The notes beneath the pieces were generated by a model. That model searched no databases and had not been told where the DNA came from. It saw only the letters and a list, made by a program, of their open reading frames with translations. 64,000 nucleotides of DNA from Stenurella melanura. Taxonomy: Eukaryota > Arthropoda > Insecta > Coleoptera > Cerambycidae. The stretch is taken from contig OY757310.1 of assembly GCA_963583905.1 (NCBI GenBank), positions 88,245,546 to 88,309,545 on the forward strand, written 5' to 3'. Shown piece after piece: positions 1-11,200 of the stretch. The position numbers and the translations under genes are program-made. Position 1 is the stretch's first letter. Every line of letters begins with the position of its first letter.

Positions 1-356
1 TGCTTAAATACATCACCAGTGATATTATCGAAAATGAGGAAATTAAAGAAATATAATGTATTATAAAAATTGCAGGAACCTCGGAAACCCTCAAAATCCT
101 ATCTTCTTGGCTGTAACACTTGAACTGTAGAAACTCATAGTATATAGTTAATATGTATATGCTTGGCTGTCACTCGAGTTGATTGTCAGCCGCTGCAGCA
201 AGAGGTGGTCGCGGTCGATTTAAAATATCACTGAATCAGCGAAACAGTGATTTTTGAATTTGTAATTTGTGATTGGCCGAATACAGTGAATTATGAATTG
301 ATAATTCACTGCAGTGGTATAGGTTCAATTTTTCACCTAAAAAATGATAATTGTTA
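1..356. other. Left-edge sequence without a recognisable gene
   Basis: No open frame here resembles a protein family I know. The stretch is AT-rich apart from a short GC-rich patch near 185-220. It ends at the TA dinucleotide that flanks the first transposon. Confidence 0.5.
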
Positions 357-909
357 TACAGTGTGTCCTACTTTTCACGGTAACACTTACGTAGCTCAGT
401 TATTAATGAATCGATTTATTTTAAACTTGGTTTATACACCTCTTGAAGATAACTAAAAGCGCATATAGCTATTTAAATTATTCCATAGACTAAGGGGTTG
501 AAAATGGGGTAAATTTTCAGGTAAATTGTATTAGGGATTAAAAAAAAAAAAGATTACCACCATCTCATAGGGCTCCTTTAAAACCCCTTTGTGCCAAATT
601 TTGTTAAAATATCTCTAGTAGTTTTAGAGGTATAAAGAGGTACATATGAATGGCCTTTAGGTTATGCAACGGATTACGCTAATTCCAACAAAGTGGTGCA
701 GCGCATTAAGAAATTGATCAGAATATTAAAACGGTTTTAAATTAACATAAAATAAAACTGCTTAAATGTTTAGCACTAAAGATATGTTTATAATTAAGTG
801 TTCTATTATTTAGTTCATCAATATCATATGTAATACACAAATTAAACAAAAAAATACATATTTAAATTGGTAATAGCAAAATGATTGAAATAAATATTTG
901 ATAATATAA

Positions 910-1620
910 CTAAATGTTTGTTATTTCTACTAAGCCACCATTTAATCTAATACACTTTTCTACTATTTTTCTTTTATGATATAGAACTCTGCGTAATTCT
1001 GCTGGTGTCACCTCTCGACAATATTCTGTAATCTTCTCACATAATTCTTGTCTGTTTCTCGGATGGGTTTTGTAAACGCGGTTCTTAATTACTCCCCAAA
1101 AATAAAAGTCCATTGGCGTGATATCGGGGGACCGTGGGGGCCACTCATGTAATGGGCTGTTCCTTCGAATTCACATTTGAGGAAAATTAAGGTTTAGCCA
1201 ATTTCTAACAATTGAATTGTGAGCCGGCGCCTCATCTAACTGGAAAATTAAATTTACCATTTGCAACAGTGAAAGATCCATTAAAAATCCATCAATATAA
1301 TTGTTTACGAGAAAAGTTTCGGCATTTAAATTTTCCAAAAAAAAATGGGACCCAAAATTTTATTATTCAATATGCCACACCAGACATTGACTTTGGCTAC
1401 GTATTTGTCTTTACAATTTATTACCCAATGCGGGTTTTCAGCTGCCCAATAACGAGTGTTTTGTGACAACACAACCCCATTAGTTGAAAATGGGGCTTCG
1501 TCAGTGAAGATGATGTTTTCAATAAAACTCTGATCATTCAAATATTCCCCTTGTAACCACAAACAATATTCTAGCCTTCTTTCACAGAAAGATATTCCAT
1601 TTTAAATAAGAAACTGAATA
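910..1620 (-). pseudogene. Degenerate Tc1/mariner (DD41D-type) transposase
   Basis: Minus-strand reading gives the catalytic core of a DDE transposase in several frames. The block with IIFTDEAPFS and KVNVWCGILNN lies at 1326-1562, FQLDEAPAHN near 1230, and the final block with SPDITPMDFYFWG at 910-1150. The spacing from the second Asp (QLD) to the third (PMD) is 41 residues, which is the DD41D subgroup. The reading frame is broken by stops and frameshifts, including a stop between the second and third Asp. No helix-turn-helix N-terminus can be read upstream of about 1620. The fossil sits inside the inverted ends of the 359-3595 element, so it is probably that element's own former transposase. 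Confidence 0.8.
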
Positions 1621-1736
1621 ATAATTTAAACGATAAATAATGACACAATAAGTAAACTACAAAGGCTGCCATTACACTCAAGTTAATAATTTGGTTTACG
1701 ATTTCAAAGGTGACTAGATTTAAAACAAGTAAACTG

Positions 1737-3131
1737 CCCACATAACAAAATGATATGCAATGTACATACACTGTATCTTCAATCTATGGATATGTATATC
1801 CACAAGATGGAGATAGTATATCTAATGTACATCTAATGGATGTGGAATTAACATTCCCAGCAGATACGTTTGTCGCCGACTTCCATATCTATTTTATATC
1901 CATTGAATGAACATAAACATATGCAACGTACATTCACTGGATATGAAACACATCATATACACAATCGTATATTTTATGAATATACATTACATATCTTACC
2001 TACCATTATTACCTCTTATATGGATACTATTGGATACCACTGAAGTAGTTTCCACGGACATCAAAACGCCTATTGAATACTGCACCCGACGCGTGTTGCC
2101 TCAGTCATGTTGGCATCATCGGCAGATGATTAAAACGAAGAGTTTTAAGGATTCCGATGATACCAACACGATTGGAGCAGCACACATCGAATGAAAGTAT
2201 TCGAGTGTTTTGATGTTCGTGGGAACTACTTCAGAGGTATCCAATAGTATCCATATAAGAGGTAATAAGACACAGATAGCTTAATAAGAAATATATTTTA
2301 TATAACTATTTTAAACATACACAAACCTTACAAAATAACCTAATATTACACAATATTTAAAATTTTCAATATTGACGTATACTTTTTTACCTTCCGGTAG
2401 TTTAACAAATTGTAAACATATGTATAATACCTACTATAGTTACTCATGTCCTACATATATGTTTAAAACATTCTCAACCATCAGCAAGTTATATAATATG
2501 AACGTATGTAATTTTTATTCAGTATATTTATAAAATACATACCCAATATGACATAACAGCAAATTTTTAGGCCTCTGTCACTTTCCGCCATCTTTACTAA
2601 ACACACACCTGCCACAATCAGTTAAATATGAAACTTGTAAATTTTCTAACCCTAAAAGAGTATGTATTTACGAATCTAAAGAATTGCATTATAATAAATA
2701 TACTCTTACATCATGGGAGCTTCATGCAAATGTAACAGCATAATATAGCAATAAGCAAATATAAAATCCAGAGAATGAGAAAGAGTTAACTTTCATCACA
2801 CATAAACACTATGCACACAACACTACAGGGCTTAATCGCTTAATGGCTGCTGGCGGTGCGCTGACGTAGTATGCCATAAATTAGTAGCGCATGCGCATCA
2901 GATAATGAGATAAAATTCGTGTACGCGTATAATTTAATTATACCTTAATGGACATGTTATGTATAAATCATTATGTATATACCTCCAGCAATATACACTG
3001 TATATGACGCTGATGCATATCAGTAGCTGAATATACATTTCATATCATATGTATATTTAACAATACACATTCAAATTCCAACACCTAATGCATATGCTAT
3101 GGATGTACATATCCATGAGATGTTATGTGGG
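1737..3131. mobile_element. 'CCCACATAACA' non-autonomous element, copy 1 (1395 bp)
   Basis: The insertion begins CCCACATAACA and ends with its reverse complement. A TG dinucleotide occurs on both sides (1735-1736, 3132-3133), consistent with a 2-bp target duplication. A second copy at 41955-43332 is collinear over the whole length. The interior is AT-rich, full of TATGGATATGTATATCC-like self-complementary words, and has no credible transposase frame. It is inserted inside the 359-3595 element, so it is the younger of the two. I cannot assign a superfamily: a 2-bp non-TA duplication is not typical of Tc1/mariner, hAT or piggyBac. Confidence 0.78.
2006..2267. repeat. Internal hairpin of the 'CCCACATAACA' element
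   Basis: The left arm starting TTATTACCTCTTATATGG at about 2006 is inverted at about 2200-2267. The arms are about 70 bp long. The loop holds further short inverted words around GATGATTAAAACG. Copy 2 of the element keeps the inner arms near 42215-42430 but has lost the outer left arm, so the hairpin may be a nested foldback. Confidence 0.7.
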
Positions 3132-3746
3132 TGTATAGGGCCCGTGTAAATGGGCAGAATTTTCTTAGTGTCTTTGGTGAGTATGAAGATATTTTTGATT
3201 ATTACTACAAATTTGTAGCAAAAAATTAACATTACTTTGTTTCTAAATTCACCTCATTCTGAGTTAAAGGCCATTAATTCTTGACAAAACATCATATGTA
3301 CCTGTTTATACATCTAAAACTACTAGAGATATTTTAACAAAATTTGGAACAAAGGGGTTTTAAAGGATGCCCTATGAGACGGTGGTAATCTTTTTTTTTA
3401 AAAATCCCTAATACAGTTTATCTGAAAATTTACCCCATTTTCACCTCCTTAGTCCGTACGTCTATAGAATAAATTAAATAAGTATATGCACTTTTAGTTA
3501 CCTTCAAGAGGTGTATAACTTAACCAAGTTTAAAATAAATCGATTTATTCATAACTGAGCTACATAGGTGTTACTGTGAAAAGTGGGATTCGCTGTATAA
3601 TTAAATAGGTGTAGAAAAAAACTTTTAATAACCTGCAGATAACTGCAACTTAACGAGATGTGCATGAAATATAGTGTTCAGCATTCTGGAAACCACCACG
3701 GTATTGGTATCAGAGAATTGAATCTTCCTTAGGTTAATCAATATAT

Positions 3747-4334
3747 AGTACAGGAGTCAGATTGCAATTATCTGACCCACCTGTAGAGACATAATCAATC
3801 CTTTGACCTAGAGCATGGCAGACAAGAAAAGTGATAGAAGTTTTCTTAGTTGTGAAAACTTCACTAAACAACTCAATTTGTCTTATACAGTTGTTACAAG
3901 TATCTTTATCAAGCAAATTATTTTTGTATCAATTACTTGCCACTTAGTGAATATAAAAATTCAAGTGGTACATATTCCGATTAATGCAGCGTCAGCGACA
4001 GACATTTTAAATCTGCACGCTATGTCGTTGGGCATGACAAAAATATGATCGCCGTACATTCCGGTTAGTGAAGGTCCAGAAGCAGGCATATGTTCCAGTT
4101 ATGGGAGGTACACTGGTACATTTGAAACCTGTAAGGTGTCTACTTTTAAGCCATGGTTAATAAATGTCAGGTTGATTTTTTTTCAAATAATTAATATCAT
4201 TCATAAACTAAGTTCCCACCACTAAAAAAATTCCCATATTGCTTTTCTTGTCTGCCAGTCTCTAAGGCAAGAGATTGAACATGTCTCTAGCTTACACAAA
4301 TGTGTCAGATATTTGCACCCTGGCTCCTGTACTA
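3747..4334. repeat. Foldback repeat with ~90-bp arms
   Basis: The left arm (3747-3838) contains TAGTACAGGAG at its outer end and GGCAGACAAGAAAAG at its inner end. The right arm (4246-4334) carries the same words inverted. The roughly 400 bp between the arms has only short frames without recognisable domains. Confidence 0.65.
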
Positions 4335-4869
4335 TGATTTACATAAAACTAGCTTTTTTAAATTATTTGTAAACTCATCTTCCCCAAGTTCTTTAATCTG
4401 TATATTTTAACTTTATGTTTACAGAAATTTCACAAAATATAATTTGGATAGCTTATTTTAGCTTCACTTTCATCGGAGATTGGTTGGCATCCATCCTCAA
4501 CCATAGCTTACAATAGATCTGAATATATCTTTTAACTTTATCTTTTGACTTAAACTGAACAGCAAAAAATGATTTTTAGGACAAGGCTCCAACTATATTG
4601 TGCATCTTCAACCAGACAGGGCGATAGAGGAAACTACGGGGAAATGTTTACCAAACCCCTAGTAACAAATTTTTCCCTCATTCTGTCACTGTTCATGTCT
4701 GGAAAGTGTTGAGGAGACCTGAAAACTGTTAAGGTACTGGGCCACAGAATTTCAGTCGTAAAGTCTGTGTGCAACTGAATAGTCAATACTCCGTATAAAC
4801 AGCAGTTAAGGAGGATAAAACAAGGGCGAGGTAAAAAAAGTAGAGTTTTGATCAATCTAAAATATAATC
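4335..4869. other. Sequence downstream of the reductase gene, nothing recognised
   Basis: No gene or clear repeat is visible between the foldback and the polyadenylation signal of the minus-strand reductase. Confidence 0.4.
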
Positions 4870-4875
4870 TTTATT
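4870..4875 (-). terminator. Polyadenylation signal of the carbonyl reductase gene
   Basis: AATAAA is read on the minus strand 57 bases past the stop codon of the reductase, the expected place for the 3' end signal. Confidence 0.6.
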
Positions 4876-4932
4876 TCATAACAAAATAAAATTGTGAATG
4901 TACATTAAAAACATTAGGTAAATGCACTAGAC

Positions 4933-5245
4933 TTAGAGTTTTCCATACCAATCAACAAGTCGACAATCAGACCAGACAAATTTGCCTTTTAGATCAGCCG
5001 CAGCCTCCAGTGACAAATAAAGAGGTGCTTTTGCACCCTCCTCAATAGATAAAGGACCTTTGTGGCTAGTCATGTCAGTATCTACATAGCCTGGGTGAAC
5101 AGAATTTACTGAAATATTCCTGTTCGGCACTTCTTTATCAAATAATCTTTGTTGTATAACTGTAAGAGCACTTAAACCTACTTTGGAGACGACATAGGCT
5201 GAGTTACCCCATCCTTCCTGATCATTTTTCTTGTCCTTAGCATCT
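4933..5245 (-). CDS. Carbonyl reductase exon 4
   Basis: Residues 176-279 and the TAA stop. It carries the active-site Tyr193 and Lys197 and the SVHPGYVDTDM segment typical of the family. The acceptor AG lies at 5246-5247 (minus strand) and the exon completes a codon split after two bases. Confidence 0.93.
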
Positions 5246-8200
5246 CTACAAAATACACAACATATATAAGATCTATATTATATTATTATAATATCAGAAT
5301 AATGTTATTGATTGATTATTAGTTTACTAGCGTGGTTTGAATTAGGTCAATAGCGTACATAATGAATAAGTAATTGGTTGTTTCTCACAAAATAGTAGAT
5401 GGAGTATATGAAACTGATAATGTTTTTCTCAATAAGAGCTCATGTAATGGTTTCTTTGTCAAGTATCTACAAATTGCCAATATAACTCTCAATTTATTAT
5501 TTTTTAAAATAATTTTATCAATGTTAGAGTGAAATTGCAATTAGGAATTCCTACATTACATCATTTGAGGCAAAAGCGGTTAGAAACTCCTAGTTTATTT
5601 AAATCATTATCACATTAATTTTTAGATGAAATCAAATAAGTAATCACATTTTAAATAAATGAAATAATAAAGAAGTTATATAATTTGATATATTGAATAT
5701 TCTATAAATAGAAATTACTGAAAGTTGGGAACCAACAAAATGATCGTGTGCAATCCAGCACAAGGACATGTTTTGGAATATATAATAGGTGTTGTAGTAT
5801 TGACATAATTTTAAAGTAGATGGTTGATTGGGAACAGTAATCGATGTTTCCCTACTACAATTTTCATTTATGACGAATCAATCAAACAAAACAAATTTTA
5901 TTGACAATTATGAAAGATACAATTTATCCTTTCTGGGTATCTGCTACCAGATTCAGCCTAATTTCCACAGAGTGAAACACTGTGCTCATTGAAGGGTTGG
6001 ATGGGATGGAGATAAGTCGAATTTGAAAAACAATAACAAAAAGTTTTACTCCCTTTGCTGAAAAGCAAATCAATAAAACAATATAACAATAAAATGTGCA
6101 AAAGGGAATTCAAAAAAATGTATAAAAATATATAAATGGTACAGGTAAAACAATGCTTGGCAATTTGGTATATTAATGGGAAAATTATTAACTAAAAAAC
6201 CCGTTTCAGGTAATTCAGCTAGAGAGAGCGGCTACGCCAGACCGCTCAATTTATAATGATAAAATATTGAAATTGATAAAAATAAAGCATAATTTTATTT
6301 AAAATTATATAAGAGGGGAATTTATAAAAACAAAAAAATAACAAGAAAAAATGAAGAACGGGATAAGAAAGAGTAAAAGAGTGAAAATTGTGTTGTTATT
6401 ATAGTTGAAGAGAAAAAGTATTGGCTTTAGATGTTGCCGGAAAATGGGCAATGCTTGGTATGGTAGGGTGTGCTTAATGCGAAATGTGCTATGCTCTCTG
6501 ATTTGAGTGATGTTTGTAAGCAGGCTTTTACCAAATATAAATTCACAAAATGTCATTTATGACCAGAGATCTAATTTTCACGGACATTTCAAGGTCGGAT
6601 TTTTTTTACTAGTACTCAATATTAAATTTAACTTATTTTAATGCTTAAGTAATAATTGAGATAACTATAAAGGTATAGTATTATTACAGGGTGGCCACCT
6701 AAAATTGCTTTTCAAATTCCCCGACTTTTCACCGACTTCCCTGACTGATAAACTTCAGTTTTCCCTTACTTGTTCTTATAACTCAAAAGCCATTTCAATT
6801 ATTTTTTTACATCTGATTAATCAAAATTGTGACCGAACATAAAAATTAGCCAATGTTGACCAGTATGTGCAATTTTCTTTTTCGAGAAATAATTTCGATT
6901 GACTCGTGTAAAATTCACAATGAATATAACATTTCTGACTACAAGCAAGAATATAAATGTATTAAAATAAAGGCATTTTTCCCTGATTACTACTTAATAT
7001 TCCCTGATTTTAGATTCAAATTGCTATATGTATACACTTTTTAATTGTTATATCGTCTTACTATTCAGAACTTTCAAATTTTCTTCTTCATACATATATT
7101 TTCGAATACACATGTTCGGATTTTAAAAATCAAGGCAAGCATGAAGCATTCTCAAACAATGTAGAAATGATGAAGTGATGTAATATTAGTAATACTTCAT
7201 CACCTTGTGTCAACTTATCTGCTTTGTTTTGTACAATACGTAGAGTTATTGGCAACGGGTCTGTCTGGATATATACTTTTTACTTATTTTTAATCATTTG
7301 TGTCGAGTTTTTTGCCTTTCATTTTTATTCTCATTCTCGAAGGTATGGATCTAGTATATTATGTGCTTGAAAGTAAACTTGTGCTTTAGTTTACCTTTTA
7401 CTTTATATAATCGTTGTAACGGTCGCATTAATTTACGGTTTTCACCATACGGATTTAATATATCTACAGGATGATTTATAGATATTTAAATTTTGGAATT
7501 TCTGCTGTCATGTTCATTTTTCATATTTAAATATCAGAATGTATTTATATTTTGGTCAAACGAATGCAGAGTAAACAAATCACAACTGGTTTTGGTCCAT
7601 ATCTTGTCATGTGATATACGAGATAGATTCCTCCCCTCCCTCAATGCGGCATTTTGTGTCACTTTCATGAACCTCCTGCACCCCTCAATGCATTACAGAT
7701 TTTATGAATGGTTCTTTTTGTGATCTTTTTAAAAGCCTACTGTCAATGCCGAGTTCGTTAGTCCATATGTAGGAATATGAAATGTTGAATTATGAAATGA
7801 CACGAATTTGAGAAAATTTAATATTTCATTTTAACAATATATCAAGTGCACAAAGTTGTACCTAAAGATTTAAGCTAATCGTAATTAGTTCTAATTAATA
7901 ACAAATTGTATTAAAGGAACAAATAGTGTTTGCCTTCTTTACTTATTAAATTACTAGCCAAGGGGCACCTCATGAAGGAAATTCGAGGAACTCATCAAAG
8001 AAGAAATCTGGTGTACAATATTTTTGGGGCTGTTGACTCCTCTTTTGTCTTTTTTTTATTTTCTTAAGTCCTTTCATAATGCTGTGGTGGTGGGGCTGGA
8101 AAATGACAAAATAATTTGAGACCTTTGCTTTTAGTATATACACCAAATCCCAAGTTTCTGGACTTTCACTAGTTTGCTTTACTTATTTACCCATATTTCA

Positions 8201-11200
8201 CTTCCAGATCTTCAACACAATCATCTCAAAATATAATCTAGATTCATGTCGTTATAATACATACGTCTATCAAATTTCAAGTGAATGTCTCAATTTTATT
8301 TTATTAATCCTTTTAATAATGGAGTGGCAGTGGTGGAAAAGTTATATAAAAATTTGAGGCCTTGGTTTCTAGCACGTATATACACCAAATCCTACGTTTC
8401 TGGACTCTTATCAGCCAACATTACTCATTTTCCCCTATTTACCCCCCGACCCTTCACCCTGAGTAAGCTCAAAATATAATCTAGTTCCAGATCTCGTTAT
8501 AATACATACGTGTATCAAATTTCAAGTCAATACCTTAAACCGTTTCAGAGAAATCGTACACACAAAAAAAAATGTTACAGACAGACAGAAAATTATTTTT
8601 CACTCAAATTTAAAATCTCGATGTTTCATAACATTCTAAATCTTTTTCAACAAACAAAAATTTTGAGCATTTTTTTATGATTACTATACTTCCCCTCCAC
8701 TACGATGATGTGGAAGTAAAATTAAGAAAATACATTTTCTGCCTTTGCTATCATTAAATTATGCAAATTGCTACCCTTACAGAATTATGAGTCTAGTACA
8801 TTTATTTATGGATCTTATATTGTTGATTTGTGTAATTGATCAATGTAGGCTGAAGGACCTTGGTCAATAGCCTATTGAATCAGTTTGTGGTTTGTGTTGA
8901 TCAATAAATCCTTACTAATTGTAGGCGAATACAGTAAAATAGTAAAGTTTCACTTACTTTACAAATTTTTCCATCAGTTTGTTGAGCTCTGGTATTGTCA
9001 ATGCAGAATCACTGAATTTAGCTCTTAAATCGGTGGAGGGAATTCTGCTTAGGTGACCCGCTGAACTAGAAACATTTACAACTCTAGCGTTTGTCCGCAG
9101 TAAAGGAAATAGCGCCTCACACACACGCAGAGTACCAAAATAATTAACAGCTACCGTCTTCTCTGCTTGTTCTCCGAACGGCTCGGTAGCATCAAACTGA
9201 AATAAGCAATGTTAATTCAATAAGCATAACACAAGTTGATTAAAAATTTAAGGAACAAATCTTCTAATAAAAATTCTTATTTTTGGAAACTTCTGGAGAA
9301 AAGTATTAAAGTTCAACGAAAATATATTTGGCAATATGCCGTGAAATAACAACTATGTCAGATTACCAGACCCTGGTGCAAACGTAGTTATGCCAGAGAT
9401 AAAAAATATAATGTTTTGAATCGGGAATCTTATGATTCACATAAACAATTAAATACATTATTTATAGGAAACAACTACTTTTGCACTTAGAAATAATAAG
9501 TATCGCATAAAACTCAAAAAATAATGAATAAATAATTTATTATTAAAAATTTGGAGAAATTATTTATTTGGTATCGTTGAGCAAGTAGATGTAAGGGATG
9601 TTTACTGAAACTGGTGGTAAAAAACACCAGATTTTGGCTGTACATTATACAGATAAAACCACACTGCTAGGAACACGACAAGCAATATGTATAGTTTACT
9701 ATCGCCCGGCTGTTCTAATACGGTGACGGAGTGGGGCTATCGCAGCACGATTGCTAATAACACATTTCGCTCCCGACTAGGCTGGCGACAGAGACAACTG
9801 GTGAGTTCCAAAACATAAATTAATATTCTTATAAAATTAATAATGGAGGTATACCAACTTGATGAAAAAAAAACAAATTATTAAATGGCATCACCAAAAT
9901 AATACGGTGAGGCGAATACGAGATTTATTTGCAACAACGTTTGAAGGCAGGCCGACCCCTTCTTTATCAACGATACACAGAATTATTCGGAATTTTGAGC
10001 AGCATGGTTGTCTAAGTCCAACATATCACAAAAAGCCTCCTGTATCCAACAATGACAGGGAAATGTTGGAAATAATGGTTTGCGCTACAGCCCTTGAGGA
10101 ACCGACACTTTCCAGCCGGCAAATTGCAGATGCAGTAAATTCGAGTGCCACGACAGTTAGACGAATTTTAAAGAAAAATGGATATCATTCCTATAAAGTG
10201 AAGAAAACCTATCAAATTTTACCCACAGATAATATCCGTCGCATGGTATTTTGTGAGACAGTAATGGAAAAAATAAATAGGGACGAAAATTTTACTCGAA
10301 ATATCGTTTTCACTGACGAGTCAAGTTTTCCATTGTTAGGCCGACACAATCCATCCAGAGTTCGGTATTGGTCAAGGGAAAATTTACACCGGTTTTACAC
10401 ACTGCGCACCCAGTATCTCCAAAAATTTAATGTTTGGGCAGGACTGTTAGGGGAACACATGCTGGGTCCTTTCTTCATAGAAGGAAATCTAAATGGCGAT
10501 AAGTACTTGACTTTACTGCAGCAACAAATTGTCCAGGAAATTCGTCGGCTTGCGGAGGAAAAATTTGGCGATATTTGGTTTCAACAGGATGGTTGTCCTG
10601 CTCGTAATACTGGTTTGGTCCAACAATACTTAAATAACGCTTTTCCAAACCGACTTATTATAGGCAGGGGAACCATCTTATGGCCAGCAAGATCGCCAGA
10701 TCTTTCACCCAACGATTTCTTTTTATGGGGGTACTGCAAATCGGCGATTTATGGACACGAAAACATGCATAAAACTTTAGAAGACCTACGAGCAAAAATT
10801 TTGGAGGTTTTTTAAAGTATTACACCTAACATGGTGTCTAATGTTAGAAGGGGCTTTTACGATAGAGTAGGCTATTGCCTTGCTCAAGAAGGAGGCCTTT
10901 TTGAGCATCTGATTCGAATTATTTATTTATTTGCGTATTATTTTATTTTTCAGAGTTGGTATTATTTTTCTTTATCATTTTTATGAGAATATTCATTTAT
11001 GTTTTTAGAAGTATTTTTTGTTGTGTGCTGTTCTGATATTTTCACAATTTTAGTGTTTTACTACCGATGTTGTCTCAGAAGAAACATTGAAATTGTGAAA
11101 CATTCAGATAATTTTTAGTACCTAAATACGTTAATATGAAAAGTTTTCTTTAGGTCAACGAGCAACAGTCTACTCTAAATGCTTTAGCGATACTGATTGA

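Larger units (their letters stand above)
359..3595. mobile_element. TA-flanked Tc1/mariner-like element with ~300-bp inverted ends
   Basis: Positions 359-660 and 3290-3595 are inverted copies of each other, with scattered substitutions and small indels. The outer ends start CAGTGTGTCC on the left and CAGCGAATCC on the right (read inward). A TA dinucleotide lies just outside both ends (357-358 and 3596-3597), as expected for a Tc1/mariner insertion. Between the arms lies a dead DD41D transposase on the minus strand and a nested 1.4-kb element (1737-3131). Without the nested element the insertion would be about 1.84 kb. The arms are much longer than the roughly 30-bp ends of a typical mariner. 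The repeat structure is read directly from the sequence; assignment to Tc1/mariner rests on the TA and the transposase. Confidence 0.8.
5246..8957 (-). other. Carbonyl reductase intron 3
   Basis: This 3.7-kb intron has no credible gene. It holds a CAGGGTGGCC/TTCCCTGA-type repeat near 6686-7045 and a direct duplication at about 8049-8540. The rest (about 5250-6680 and 7050-8040) is AT-rich sequence in which I see only short unassigned frames. Confidence 0.6.

Noticed and set aside
1907..2194. 95-codon ORF
   Set aside because: It lies in a non-coding transposon hairpin, and the second copy of the element does not keep it.
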